Source of the DNA: Pinus tabuliformis
Taxonomy: Eukaryota; Streptophyta; Pinopsida; Pinales; Pinaceae
Assembly: GCA_031772625.1 (NCBI GenBank)
Contig: CM062818.1
Span: 1,283,264,277 to 1,283,328,276 of the forward strand
Direction of reading: 5' to 3'
Length of the DNA: 64,000 nt
Positions 46,201 through 58,135 of this stretch are shown piece after piece. Within the stretch, counting starts at the first letter, position 1. Every line of letters begins with the position of its first letter. The translations under genes and the position numbers were made by a program. The notes under the pieces were generated by a model, which worked only from the letters and a program-made list of their open reading frames with translations, made no database searches and was not told the DNA's origin.

Positions 46201-46720
46201 CTTAATACCTTCATATCCTAAAAATCCTTACCTTTATAGCTAGAAATATGCACTTCAAATAAAACACACCCTATTCTAAGACTGCGCTTTGCTTGCGCAA
46301 TTGTCAACATTCTAATTGATGTTTCCTTCTTCTTACCCTCCAAGATTCTTTATTCCCCATTGTCATCCAAACAATCAATGGCCTTGTCACAACAATCCAC
46401 TTTGGTCCTATGAATATACAACTAGTCCATACCCAAAAGCATACTTTATGATCCCAACGACAATACATTCAAATGTGTTGAGGTAGGCATACCGTTCAAA
46501 TCAAATGCACAAGTTATTACTCAATGATACACTCTCTTATTTGTTCCTGTATCCAACTGCACTAACCAGGATTCTGCATGCACTTATTTATTCAAACTAG
46601 ATTTATCCACCAATTTAGCACTAACATAACTATAATTACATCCAGGGTCAATAAAAATGGAAACAACTGATCACAAAGATTACCACCCATCTTGATAATA
46701 GTTATCTGGTGCTTTGCCTA
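46201..46720 (-). pseudogene. F aspartic protease region
   Basis: IDPGCNYSYVSAKLVDKSSL (about 46665-46605) carries the active site as D-P-G. It is followed by VQLDTGTNKRVYH, FDLNGMPTSTHLNVLSLGS and LLGMD-stop-LYIHRTKVDCC (about 46440-46385). Stops at usual Q or W codons interrupt. Compare the more damaged copy in G (52850-53160). Confidence 0.72.
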
Positions 46721-47980
46721 CTTGTTATCCAATGTTGCATAAATCTATGGAATGCTCTGCCCAACATGCCCAACTATCTTTTCTTCCTGTGCACTATAAA
46801 TCTGAGGCAGGCAATCCCTCTTAATATGCTCCTTACCACATGTCCAACATTGGAATCATCATGTACCATCACCTTTATTATTCTTCCCTCCATGTTGTGC
46901 TCATTAAACTTCTTGTAAGGTGCAACATTTTCTTTCTCACCTACATCCCGAGGCTTGTTTTTTCTGGCTTCCATTTACTTTTAGCTTTGTCTTTCCCTTT
47001 CCAACCTTACTAGGATTTTGTCTAGCACTTTGACTGCTCCTAAAAATGCTTCAATTTCCCAATAACTTCCTCAAGCCAATGAGGCTCATCATACTCAATC
47101 CAATCTCTAAATGCTAATGGAAATCCACTTACAAATCTCTGAACTTTGGATTTCTCATATTTAAGATATAGTACATATCTCAACAACTGTAGGAACTTGG
47201 TCATGTACTCATCATCTGTCATCAATCCCATCTTTAGCTCATAGAACTCCTTTCCTTTTCTATTATAGTACCTCTCTAACAAGTACTTCTTCCTGAAAAT
47301 TCTCTTGAATTCATGCCAACTCAAGTCTTCTATCCTAGTGTCTCTAACTGCTTCACATCTTCCCACCAGATGTTTGCTTACCCTTTGAGGCTGAAGATAG
47401 ATATTAGGGCCTTCATATTCTCTATGTATTCTTGCAACTCAAATAATTTCTTCATCCCAAGTAGCCATGTTTTTGCATCCTCTGGTTTCCTCAAATATCC
47501 ATCAAAGTTAAGTGGCTTTTCTTTCTTGAACTCATCTGGAAAATATCCCCAGTCACTCCTCCTGTAAGGATGATAACAATGACGATCATAATGATTGTCA
47601 GAACCAGAACTAGAATAGAACATGTGTCCATCACCTCTCCTATCCAGAGTATCTAAGAGCCTGCCATCTCGGATCTTGTCATCCCTACCAGACATGTGCC
47701 CACCATGAGACATACTTCCACATGCCCCATTAGTTTTTTCCACCTTCCCATGGCTGACCCGAAGTGATCCTTGTCTCTGAAATTCTAAAAAAATCTGAAG
47801 GATTATTGCATTGACTTCTATTTGTTTCTCTTGTGCCTGAATGATTCTATCATTATGTGCCTTGCAAATTCTTATTTCTGCCTTCAGACTTCTCAAAGTG
47901 TCCACTAATTCAGAAGAAATCCCAAAACCACACTACTCATCTGATCCGTAGGGAGAGTCTCATGAACTATAGTCTACCAT
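46721..47980 (-). pseudogene. F gag
   Basis: The start MVDY at 47980 was chosen because the G gag also begins MVDY; an upstream ATG is at 47992. A coiled, Q/E-rich N-terminal part (47905-47780) is followed by R/S/H/Y-rich sequence. The capsid domain runs from PLNFDGYLRKPEDAKTWLLG (about 47515) to LSWHEFKRIFRKKYL, EFYELKMGLMTDDEYMTKFL and FVSGFPLAFRDWIEYDEP (about 47095). A zinc knuckle CWTCGKEHIKRDC lies near 46850-46810. A few stops are present. Confidence 0.8.
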
Positions 47981-48474
47981 CCTACTATTCATATTTGATC
48001 TCTTTCCTGCAAGTACACCATATCAGCTAAAACCGAAACATAACATAATCAACATACATCATTTTAGTTCAAGGGAGGATATCTCATCTGCAAGATCAAC
48101 CAGGTTAGCACGATACATGTATAATCATAATCACTTCAACACATAACATATGTTTAACCACTATTCAGTTATCAATTCCTAATCATACCAACCACATACC
48201 ATAACCTCATGCATGACAACTACAACCATATCAATGTATGCATAACAATATATAAGCACTGACATGCATAACCTACATACACTCATGACGACCACATCCA
48301 ACAACGCACCATCCACTTTCACATGGCGACACCACTACAACCATGACCACCGCCATGCATACACAATGAGTACATAGACCACAAGCATTGAGAGCACATA
48401 TGCAACCGACATGAATGCATGACCAACACACCAACCATCCAGCCCAAGAGGTGAACCATGCTCTGATACCACTC
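47981..48474 (-). other. F leader and primer-binding site
   Basis: TGGTATCAGAGCATGG (48456-48471, minus strand) follows the 5' LTR. It matches the initiator tRNA-Met primer site used by many plant elements. The remaining ~470 bases up to gag are rich in CATA/ACCA text, with no coding frame. Confidence 0.75.
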
Positions 48475-50485
48475 TGTAATACCCTCCTCCAAAATTTACC
48501 CAAGTTAATCAGTCTGCTAGGATAAACATGTGATGAGAGGCTACTATGATGTGATTCAACTCCCCATGTACAGTTAAGGAAGTGGAACCAACGAAAAAAA
48601 ACCATTATGACCTTCCACACATGCTACAAAACCTTTAGGAGCCAACCAGCCCTTCCAGGTGACCAACCCTTGAGGTACCTTGACATTTCACCGATATGGA
48701 CCCACATCCACTCCCATGACAAGCCATGCATGTGAATGAGACCTTTAAGTTTCTCCCACATCATGGGCATGCCAACGATTGTGGACTTTTTTAGCTAGTT
48801 CTGAGCCAATGACCCCAAATTTTGTGCCACTTTTTCAAGGCTAGGACTCAAGCCATTGCCTATAACTTTGTGAAACCTTCAGAAATGATAAATGAAATTG
48901 AAACAAAAGTACTAATGCAAACACTTGATCAATGAATTGACTAGACCCCTACTATCCATGAAAGGCGTTTCGTTAAACATGTCACAAATATGAAATCTAC
49001 AGGTCATAACAATATAACTGAACATAGGGTTCTCATACTTATCTGAGATTCGTAAAGAAGCATTTTTTCCTTATCACAATAGCTGAATTATCATCTATTA
49101 GGTCATATATTCATTGTAATTTCAACCACTAATAAAAACATGATGGAAACCATACATCAATTATGTCAAAAAAAATACTCATAACCAACATATAACCAAC
49201 AAAAATACAAGGATACAACAATCATAAAGTCCACATATAAGCCAATACATTTGCACAATAAATACAAAGGAGAAGAAGTTATTAATGAATGCAAAAGCCA
49301 ACCAGGTATGGGACTTCCATGAACCACCCGACCATAGCTTGGTTGAACCAAATATTTCTTTCAACCAATCACCCTCGTGCCATATTCCAAACATTAATGT
49401 GGGACTCAAAACCAAACCAAACCAGGTTTCCATAAACTTTACCGCAATCCCCACCAGATCATTAGGCCCTAAACAAGCATGGATGCCACCAGATTTCTCC
49501 ACCTACACCATGAGTAATTTTCCTCTTTCCTAGTCTCTAGGATTTACCGTATATCCTTCCATACAATAGCCAAAGAGTCCTAGGCCTAATCAAGACTCCA
49601 CCCTCCATGATTTACTGTATATCTTGCCATTTACCGATCAAGGATTCCTAGGCCTAATTGAGGGCACACACCTCTAGGCTTTACTGCATATCTCATCATA
49701 CAACAATAGAGGATTCCTAGGCCCACTATGGCACACAAAATTTGGCTTTACCACAATCCCAGGCTGGTTCAGGGATTCCTAGGCCATGTGTTCTTTCTTT
49801 CAGAGACCACCTCACTCAGTTTCGAAACCATCTGGCAATCTAGCGTAACCAAATAAAAGAGAACTCATCACACCATCTCTATCTAGAAATGGAAAGGAAA
49901 GGTTCAAGAGTAAGTCACACCTGGAAAAAATCATACCAATGAAAACAAGATAATCAAATACACACATGCAAATCGATACCTGCAAATAATCCCATCGTAG
50001 CTACTTGATCATGCTCTTCCTTTCTTGATCTTTGCTTCCTCTTTTCCTTCCTTTCTTTCCTTGATCCAATGCTAGGCTGCTCCAAGAAAACTCTAAGTGT
50101 CTGAGAGCGTAAGAGAGAGAATAAAGAGAGAGATCCAAAACTGAACTACCAAAAGGTACCAACTAATCCTTAGAAGCCTTTTTTTAATGAGGGCTCTATT
50201 TTCTTCAATTTTCCATTATTTTCCTTAATTTCCCTCCTCACGTGCAACCTATGACCTTTCACCTTCCTTTTCTTCTAATTTCCATTATTTTCATAAATAA
50301 AATGCCAATTATTGCCTCATGCCTTTCCAAAGCCTTTGTTAATTTCCTTAGCCATAATAAACCAAATGAACACCCACACTGGGATGTTTTCCCAACACTC
50401 AACTTGGAATACGTGTCTGATGACCTTGATTATCATTTTTCCTTTATTAACTTTATTACATGGAATTTTGACCACGGTTGTTATA
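48475..50485 (-). repeat. F 5' LTR
   Basis: 2011 bp. The minus-strand start reads TATAACAACCGTGG (TG changed to TA at the tip, 50485) and the end reads GGTATTACA (48475). It carries the same GGATTCCTAGGCC tandem array (about 49545-49790) as the 3' LTR. It directly abuts G LTR sequence at 50486. Confidence 0.87.
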
Positions 50486-51127
50486 GAAGGGTTGATGAAT
50501 ATATGGAGTAACAAGTGTTGTTGCAACTAGTTAGAGAAGGTTTAGAGCCTTCTCGATGATTCTCAGATGAAAACTATCAGTTTATGGTCAGTTATGCATT
50601 CACGACCTGTAGCTTACATTTTCTCCATATGTTTGACGAAATTTCTATTATGGATTAGGTAGTCTAGGTCAAGTTGTTGCTTCGAGTTTTAATGTTTGAC
50701 ATTGTCATTATGTAAATTATGATTCTGGAAAGTTTCAAGCAATTTTGGGCAGTGGTCTAGAGGTTGGCATGAAAAGGTGGCACATTTCCTAGGACCACAT
50801 GCTCATATTTGAATAATTTAGGCCATAATGGCATGGAAAGAGGCTTGTGCGTGCATTTGGAGGCCTATAACTGCACCCTTGCCTTGTTATGTAGGTTGGG
50901 GTGATAGTTCAAAGAAAAAGGGTTCCAACTCAGTGATTGATCACCTGGGTTGGTTATTAAACTCTTGAGTGATCTGTAATCCCTGTAAGATATCAATAGT
51001 GTTGTCAATTTGTCAGCCCCACTTCCATAACTGGAAATTGGAGGTCGAATCATGCCATAATGACACTCGTCTCATGTTTACCCTGGCAAGCTTGTGAAAT
51101 CAGGTAAATGTGGGAGGGGTGGTTACA
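50486..51127 (+). repeat. G 5' LTR, right-hand part
   Basis: The stretch 50835-51127 matches 55923-56066 plus 62158-62313. It ends GGGAGGGGTGGTTACA. The part 50486-50834 has no partner left in the window. Its left end is cut by F. Confidence 0.8.
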
Positions 51128-51510
51128 GATTAGTATCGGAGCAGGTTCCATTCTATTTGGGTGATATATGATACCAAAAATTGGTATCAGAGCTTCCAGG
51201 TTCAAACACTTGGACTGGATGGGCTAGCTGGGATTTTTATGCATGCATGTTAGTTGTTGATATGTTTGGTATGCATGCATGGTGATGGTCATTGTTGCAA
51301 TCTTGTGTCATTATGGTGATGTTGATGTTGAGATTATTGATATGTTGATGTTATTATGTGTGTATATATATATATTGTGCTAATATGGATTGATTTGTGC
51401 AGACGAGATAACCTCAAACTTCACTAAGGTATGATTTTGATTATGTTTATATTTGGTTTATCTAACATGGCATGTTTGCAAGAAGTAGAATATCATATAT
51501 GATAAGAAAG
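51128..51510 (+). other. G leader with two primer-site-like sequences
   Basis: Next to the LTR is TAGTATCGGAGCAGG (51131-51145), a decayed initiator-Met primer site. A second, better match, TGGTATCAGAGC, lies at 51182-51193 inside the inverted repeat GATACCAA-AAA-TTGGTATC (51170-51188). A short (TA)n tract lies near 51363-51376. Confidence 0.65.
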
Positions 51511-52735
51511 ATGGTGGATTACAATTTCATGTGACTCTCCTTATAGATCAACTAAGAAGCAAGGAGATGATTACTCTCCTGGTATAACAGATACACTAAG
51601 AAGTTTAAAGGTATATATTAGAAGTTGTAAGATGGATAATGACAAGATCATTCAGTCACAAGAAAGACTTGCTAGAGATCAGGAAAATCAAGCAGAGGTC
51701 AATGCAGTGATACTTCAGAGTTTATTAGATTTGCAGAGACAAGGATAGCCATAAATTAGTTATGGACAAGAGGAAAGGACTAATGGGGCATATGTTAGCA
51801 GGTCTCATGGAGGACACATGTCAAATAGGGATGACACAGTCAGAGGTGGCAGATGGATGGATACACCTGATAGGAGAGGTAGTGGTTATTGGTTCTATTC
51901 TAGTTCACGATCAGAGAGACATCATGGCCATCACCGTTATCATCCTTATAGGATAAGTTAGAAGCGGTACTTTCCAGATGATTTTAAAAAAGACAAGCCT
52001 CCTAACGTTGACATAGAGCTAAAGAAACTGAAAGATTCATAAGCATGGTTACTTGGGATGAAGAATTTCTTCAAGTTGCATGATTATACAGAGGATATGA
52101 AAGATAGGATCACTATTTTCTATCTCAAAGGGAAAGAAAATATCTGGTGGGAAGATGTGAAGTGTGTCAGAGGCATCAAGATATAGGAGTTGAGTTGGCA
52201 TGAGTTTAAGAGACTCTTCAGAAAGAAGTACTTGTCCGAAAGATATTTTGACGAAAAGGCTAAGGAGTTCTATGAATTGAAGATGGGGTCTATGATAGAT
52301 GAGGAGTACATGACCAAGTTTTTTGAACTATTGAGGTATGTGCCATATCTTAAGGATGAGAATACAAAGGTTCAAAGATTCATCAGTGGGTTGTCTTTAA
52401 CATTTAAGGATTGGATTGAGTATGATGAGCCTCGGTTATTGGACAAAGTCATTGGGAAGCTGAAGCGTTGTTATGAGTAGTTTAAGCGTAAGTCTGAGCC
52501 TAAGAATGATTGGAAAGGTAACGATAATATTAAAGGAAAGTGTGATAAGAAGCGAGGAATACCTCAGGATGTAAGTAACAATGAGAATGTAGTGTCATAC
52601 AAGAAGTTCAATGCAATGGATAGAGGACATGGGTCTTAGCTTCAGGAGTAGAACAAGGGTGATAGCGGGAAGCCTTTTCAGTGTTGGAATTGTGGTGGAG
52701 AGCATCGCATGAGAGTTTTTCCACAATATCAGGGT
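51511..52735 (+). pseudogene. G gag
   Basis: The ATG at 51511 (MVDYN) begins a frame like that of F gag. It has a Q/E/N-rich helical part (51640-51750), then R/G/H/Y-rich text and the capsid domain. That domain includes AWLLGMKNFFKLHDYTEDMK (about 52045-52105), LSWHEFKRLFRKKYLSERYF (52192-52251), EFYELKMGSMIDEEYMTKFF and FISGLSLTFKDWIEYDEP (about 52378-52431). The zinc knuckle reads CWNCGGEHRMRVF (about 52683), its last Cys changed to F. Stops at TAG positions (52184, 52478, 52637) fit CAG losses. Confidence 0.82.
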
Positions 52736-53290
52736 GGTAGACCTCATATTTACATTTCTCGGGAGGCACAAATAGTTGCAAATGTTGGACAAATAATTCC
52801 TCAAATTTATGCAACAGTGGATAATAGGCAGATTGATCATCATGCATCTATTGTTGAGATGGAAGGTAATCTTTGTGATCAAGTTGTTTCCATTTTCTTT
52901 GAGCATGTATCTAACTATATTTATATCAGTGCTGACCTGGTGAATAAGTGTTGCTTGAATAAAGAAATGCATGAAGATTCTTGGTTGGTGCAGTTGGCTA
53001 CAGGGACTAAGAAAATAATTCATCATTGGGTGAGAGATTGTGCATTTGAGCTTAATGGTATGTCTACATCAACACATCTAAATGTGCTTCCTTTGGGATC
53101 ATAAAATATGCTTTTGGATTTGGATTGGTTGTGCATTCACAAGACAAAGGTAGATTTCTATGATAAGGATATTGAGTGCCTGGACGATGATGGGGAAATA
53201 ATAATCTTACAGGGAAAGAATAAGCCTACATCAGTGAGAATGTTTAAAACTATGAAGGCAAAGTGCAGTTACAGGAAATGATGTTTATTA
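52736..53290 (+). pseudogene. G protease region
   Basis: VVSIFFEHVSNYIYISADLV (about 52882-52941) occupies the active-site position. F has D-P-G where G has E-H-V, so catalysis is lost. NGMSTSTHLNVLPLGS, a stop, and LLDLDWLCIHKTKVDFYDK (about 53053-53163) follow, matching F. Confidence 0.7.
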
Positions 53291-54535
53291 TTTGTAGTTC
53301 ATATTTCTAGTGAAAAAGGGAAGGATGTTGAGGATGATGAATTCTTGAAGAGGTATCATGTTTTGCAGTAGTTTCAAGATGTATTTCCAGTAGATATTTC
53401 AGAGTTATCGCCTCATAGGGAAGTGGATTTTTCTATTGAGTTGGTACCATGAGCAACATCAGCATCAAAGGAACCTTACGGGATGAGAACTCATGGAATT
53501 GAAGTTGAAAACTAAGGGAATGCTTGATAAAGGATACATAAGACCATGTGTGTCACCTTGGGGTGTACTAGTATTGTTTGTAAAGAAGAAGGATGGTACT
53601 CTCAAGTTATGCAATGATTACATGTATTTGAAAAAGGAAACTATCAAGAACATGTACCCTTTTCCACATATTGATGACTTGTTTAATTAGTTGAAGGGTG
53701 AAATAGTGTTTTTGAATATTGATTTGAGATCAGGATATCATCAAGTGCACATCAAAGAAGAAGAAATCTACAAGAGCTCATTTTGCACGAGGTATGGGCA
53801 TTATGAGTTCATAGTGGTTCCTTGTGGTCTTACTAATGCTCTAGTTGCTTTCATGTGTTTGATGAACAATGTGTTGCGTCCTTATCTGGACAAGTTTGTG
53901 ATAATGTTTATTGATGACATATTGATATATTTTAAGAATGAGGAAGAGCACCTAACAAAAATGTTAAGATTGTTGAGAGAGCATCATTTGTCTGCCAAGC
54001 TTAGTAAGTGAAATTTATTTCAGACTCAGGTTCATTACTTGGGACATGTTGTTTACAAGAAAGGTACAGTAGTGGACCCAGAAAATATTAGAGCTATCAT
54101 GGAATGGCCAACTCCTAGGAATGTGGATGAGGTTAGATCATTCATGGGACTAACAAGTTATTGTAGGCGGTTCATCAGGAAACTCTCACAGATTGGTTAT
54201 CCCATTACATCTTTGTAGAGGAAAGGAAAGAAGTTTGAATGGACTGAGGAGTGTACAACTAGTTTTGAGTAGTTGAAGCATTTGCTTACAAATGATCCGG
54301 TCTTGAAGATTAAATATCCCGATAAAGAGTTCGTAGTATGTACAAATTATTGCAAGGAAGGACTTGGTGGAGTCCTGATGCAGAAAGGGCAAGTGGTGTG
54401 CTATGGGTCAAGGAAGTTGAATGAGCACGATAAGAACTATGTGACTCATGATATTGAGTTGGAATCTATCATTCATGCACTAAAGATGTGGAGACATTAT
54501 CTTCTTGGCATGACGTTCATCTTTATAGAGAGGGT
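53291..54535 (+). pseudogene. G reverse transcriptase and start of RNase H
   Basis: Motifs in order: [12 protein letters not shown] (about 53416), [20 protein letters not shown] (53502-53561), [37 protein letters not shown] (53717-53776), YGHYEFIVVPCGLTNA (53794-53841), the catalytic FVIMFIDDILIYFKNEE (about 53895-53945), and FMGLTSYCRRFIRKLS (about 54144). RNase H begins EFVVCTNYCKEGLGGVLMQK, with N for the first catalytic D. It breaks off after HYLLGMTFIF near 54525, where L begins. A stop at 53688 fits a lost Q codon. Confidence 0.85.
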
Positions 54536-54540
54536 TGAAA

Positions 54541-55922
54541 ACAAGTGAAAAAAGGCAGAGTCAACATAAGCACAGAGTTTTCAATTGACATAGGAAATAG
54601 TAGTCAGAGACTGAGATGACAGAGGCATCACTCTGATTCAGGTTGGATGTTTTTTTTTTCTCGAGTTGCTGGAGCTACAACACTCGAGATAAGTGTTGCA
54701 TGCAGAATATTCCAAAGGTTCAAGATCGGGATCGAGTTGAATTCCTTTCTTGTTGAGAGGGAGCGTTGAAAATAACAACAAGAATTGTTAAAAATAAAAT
54801 CCATAAATTCCAATTTAATTTGTCCTTGAATTAAATTGTAATTATTTTCTCATAGCAACTTGTAAATAGTTAATTAAGTTTAATTAACTTAGGAATTTTG
54901 AGTTGGAAGTCTTTCTGAAGTCATATATATGTTCTCCCTATATTATAGGGGTCGAGGATGAGTTAAGTATGAGTTGTAATTAGTTAACTCAATTTATTGA
55001 GTTAAGTCCAGTTAGATTAGTTCCAAACTGTTTGAGGAACTAATAGTGAGTTAACAGTCAATTGATGCGTTAGTGCACTCAACTAGTGCTACTCCAGTTA
55101 ACTGAATATTCCCTCATCAGAAACTCATGCATGTCGATTCTGAGAAAGACCCAGTTGAGACTAGAGTGCAAGGACAATGTACTATTTGTTGTATAATTTT
55201 CTGAGTTGTACATATGGTGCATGCAATCAGGAACTGGACCTAATTTTGGATTGCGCAGTTATGGATGAGGAATTTCCCTTTAAATACAGGATAATTCTCT
55301 CAAGAATTGTGCAAAGAATTAGAAGCTTGATGGCTTGGAAATTTGGCTAATTATTGGCCAAAGGAAGTCATCAATCGGAGGATAGGAAATACTTGTGCAG
55401 GTTAAGCTCAAGGTTGAGCATAGCATATTGTATTCATCTAAATTCTTTGACCAAGAGCGCAAGGAAATAGGGACTTGGAGAGCAAGAGAATTGGTTAAGT
55501 GTTGGCGAAGAGTTTGCTTGTGAGTTGGAGATTGATTTTACTAAGTGTTGGGATTGTTCTTGAGAGAACAAGCATTGTAATTTCATCTTGATTTTTCGAA
55601 TTAATACAATACAAATAGTGGGGTTTTGAGCTATGGATTTCCATGGATATTTATTATGTTATGTGCCATTGATGTTCTTCCTCTTGTCAATTATTGTTTT
55701 GCTTGATCTTTATGTGCTTTTGTTGTAAAGAGTAGAAGTAGATTCTTGTCTCTTGTTTTAGTAGATTACATGATCTTGTGAATCTACAAGAAAATTCTAC
55801 ATGGTATCAGAGTTGGATTGTTCTTTGGGCCGTGAGTTTGCAGAGCATATCTGAAAATTTTTGTCCAAAAGTTTCTGAAACAAATAGCAGATCTGGATTC
55901 CTTGCGAAAAAATACCCAAATT
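54541..55922 (+). mobile_element. Fragment L: copia-type internal end, LTR and leader
   Basis: 54541-54763 resembles the last part of a copia internal region, ending with polypurine tract TGTTGAGAGGGAG (54751-54763), nearly identical to that of K. An LTR follows at 54764-55801 (CGTTGAAAATAAC to AAATTCTACA), related to but distinct from the K LTR. The primer site TGGTATCAGAG (55802-55812) and about 110 bases of leader end near 55922. The order internal-LTR-internal is not a normal insertion, and no target duplication is visible. Confidence 0.7.
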
Positions 55923-56066
55923 TAAGGAGGCTTGTGCATGCGGTTGGAGGCCTATAATCGCATGCTTTCCTTGTTATGAATACGGTTGGGGTGCTAAGTC
56001 AGAGAAAAAGTGTTCCAAATCGTGTATTGATCACCTGGAGTGGTTGTTCAACTCCCGAGTCATCTA
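55923..56066 (+). repeat. G 3' LTR, part 1
   Basis: Matches 50835-50975 (GGCTTGTGC, TTGGAGGCCTATAA, TTGATCACCTGG). Bases 56062-56066 (ATCTA) form the left target duplication of K. The LTR continues at 62158. Confidence 0.8.
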
Positions 56067-57064
56067 TGTTGAAAATAGCAACAAGAAATGCTAAATATAG
56101 AAGTGCTAAATGTAGTACTGCTATAAATAGCATTTCGAGATACCTTCCTATTTTAGTTAGTCCCTAAACTAAAATAGAGAAGTAAAAATTTGAATTTGAT
56201 CTTAGCAGTTTTTTGTAAAATAATTAATTAATTCACCTTGAGTTAATTAGTTGTAGAAAATAAACATGAAGTCTATGTGGGGACATGCAATAGTTTCTCC
56301 ATTGATTGAGGAATTTATCCATCAGTTAAAGAGATAAGGATGAGTTGTAATATTGAGTTGTAATTAGTTGGCTCAGTTAACTGAGTCAAGTCCAGTTAGA
56401 TTAATTCAAACAGTTTGTTGAATTAATTGTGAGTTTAGTTAGTTAATTCATGCATGCATGTAACTGCTGCACTTCACATAACTAAATATTTCTCATAAAT
56501 AACTCATGCATGTCAATTTAGACAAGGACCCAGTTGAGATCAGATGGAGGGATAATGTACTATCAGTTGCAGGAATATTCCATTGTGAATATCTCTTGCA
56601 TGCAGAAGGAATTCATTCCTTGGAGAATGCGCAGTTACTTCTTCAGTTTAGTGAGTGTGATGAGGCCAATTCCCACACGTGACATCATTGGACCCCAAGA
56701 AAAACTGCTCAAGGAAATAGGAGGCTTGGAGGGCTGAGGAAAGGCATATCTTGTGTCTACTCAGTCTATGAGTTGTATTGTTTGATTGCAGAGAGAGCAG
56801 GATAGCTTGTGAGCTGATTCTTTTTGTAACTCGAACATATTTCCACTTGTATGATAATACAGAGATTGGGGTTTTAGGCTGAGGCTTTCCCCAGGTTATT
56901 GTTCTGTGTTGATGTGTGATTGATTTCTCATTCTCAATTATATGTGTTCCAATTGATCTTGCTCATATTCGATTAAGCTTTCGCAAAGTTTGTTGTAGAA
57001 GTAGATCTTGTATTTTTCTTTAGTATATTGCATAATCTGTTGATCTATAGTGAGAATTTCTACA
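56067..57064 (+). repeat. K 5' LTR
   Basis: 998 bp. Near its start is a stem of 11-bp arms, CTATTTTAGTT (56148-56158) and AACTAAAATAG (56167-56177), with an 8-nt loop. The same stem is kept at 61240-61269. TATAAATAG at 56122 is a possible TATA box but lies very close to the LTR start. Confidence 0.92.
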
Positions 57065-57081
57065 TGGTATCAGAGCATAGG
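57065..57081 (+). other. K primer-binding site
   Basis: TGGTATCAGAGCATAGG directly follows the 5' LTR. It pairs with the initiator tRNA-Met 3' end, the standard primer of plant copia elements. Confidence 0.88.
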
Positions 57082-57134
57082 TGATCAAAGCGAAGAACAA
57101 TATACAAGAAGGGAGAAGTTTCAAGTTTCAAGTT

Positions 57135-58135
57135 CCTAAATATAGAAATCGAGTTCTTATCACATCTCAATTTCACCAATTGCGTTTAACGGTTTAAGAC
57201 TCGAGTATTCCCTTGATGGCAGCTCGAATTATATAGCTTGGAAGGATCGCATGGAAGTAGTATTAGAGGATAATGGTCTAAAGGACTTCATTGATCAAGA
57301 ACTCCCCAAGTTGATTGATGCTACTGAATTGGCAGAATGGAAGAAATGTGTGGCTAGAGCAAGGAGAATCCTTATGGAGGGAGTTCGAGACCACAATATG
57401 GTCTCGAGTCTCCATGGGAAGGAGACACCGTTTTCGATGTGGAAAACATTGAAAGATCTATATCAGAATAGCAGCGATCAGAGTAAGCTAGCGCTGAAAG
57501 ACAAGCTTCGGAAAATCAAGTGTGAAAAGGGTGACACGATCTCTACATATATGAACAAGCTCAGCACCTGCAGGGATGAGATTGGAAGTGTAGGAATCAC
57601 GACAACCGATAATGACATGGTGAGTCTTGCACTCCTCGGTCTTCCTAAGAGCTGGCATAGCTACCAAGACTCGGTTAATGGAAGAGAAAGACTGCCAGAT
57701 TGGGAACGACTTTGGTCGAATCTAATGCAAGAGGAGATAAGAAGAAGCACCAGAGATGGATCCTCATTGAAGCAAGATGATGAGGAAAATCTAGCCTTAG
57801 CGAGTAAGGCGAGGAAAGGGAAAGGCAAGGCGTCCCATCCCAAATCTGGTTCTTCCCATGGTTGGAAGAAGTTTGACAAATCGAAAGTGCGATGCTTTCA
57901 TTGTCATGAAGTGGGCCATTATGCTACGAATTGTCCACAGAAGAAATCCAAGAAGGGTTCCTCGAAGGGATCTGATGGTGAGGCACTGGCCTCACAGTTT
58001 GAGTTGGATTTCCCGCTTATCGCATGCATGGTTTCATCCATGGTGGGATGTGTGTGGTACTTGGACAGTGGAGCTTCATTCCACATGTCAGGTGACAAGA
58101 ATCTTTTCAGTACCTTGGAGGATAAGGATCCCTAG
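57135..58135 (+). pseudogene. K gag and protease
   Basis: The frame is open from about 57135, but no ATG precedes the conserved ISPIAFNG / SNYIAWKDRMEVVL region. The first ATGs are at 57214 (out of frame) and 57251, so the original start is lost or unclear. The copia gag domain includes MWKTLKDLYQNSSDQSKLAL (57438-57497), DTISTYMNKLSTCRDEIGS and LLGLPKSWHSYQDS. A zinc knuckle CFHCHEVGHYATNC lies at about 57894-57935. The aspartic protease site WYLDSGASFHMSG is at 58057-58095, with an intact D-S-G. A TAG at 58133 breaks the frame; the same frame then continues. Confidence 0.88.

Larger units (their letters stand above)
41512..50485 (-). mobile_element. Element F: Ty3/gypsy chromovirus
   Basis: Read on the minus strand: 5' LTR 50485-48475, primer site, gag, protease, RT, RNase H, integrase, chromodomain, polypurine tract and 3' LTR from 43072. 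The 3' LTR stops at 41512 where E begins. The missing ~475 bp (48475-48950 in the other LTR) would be expected on the far side of the E/H block, left of the window. F is the same family as G but in opposite orientation. Chromodomain elements usually target heterochromatin. Confidence 0.88.

Noticed and set aside
57065..57081. Initiator-Met tRNA gene fragment
   Set aside because: Only the primer-binding complement is present, with no cloverleaf. It directly follows an LTR, as do the similar sites at 48456-48471 and 55802-55812.
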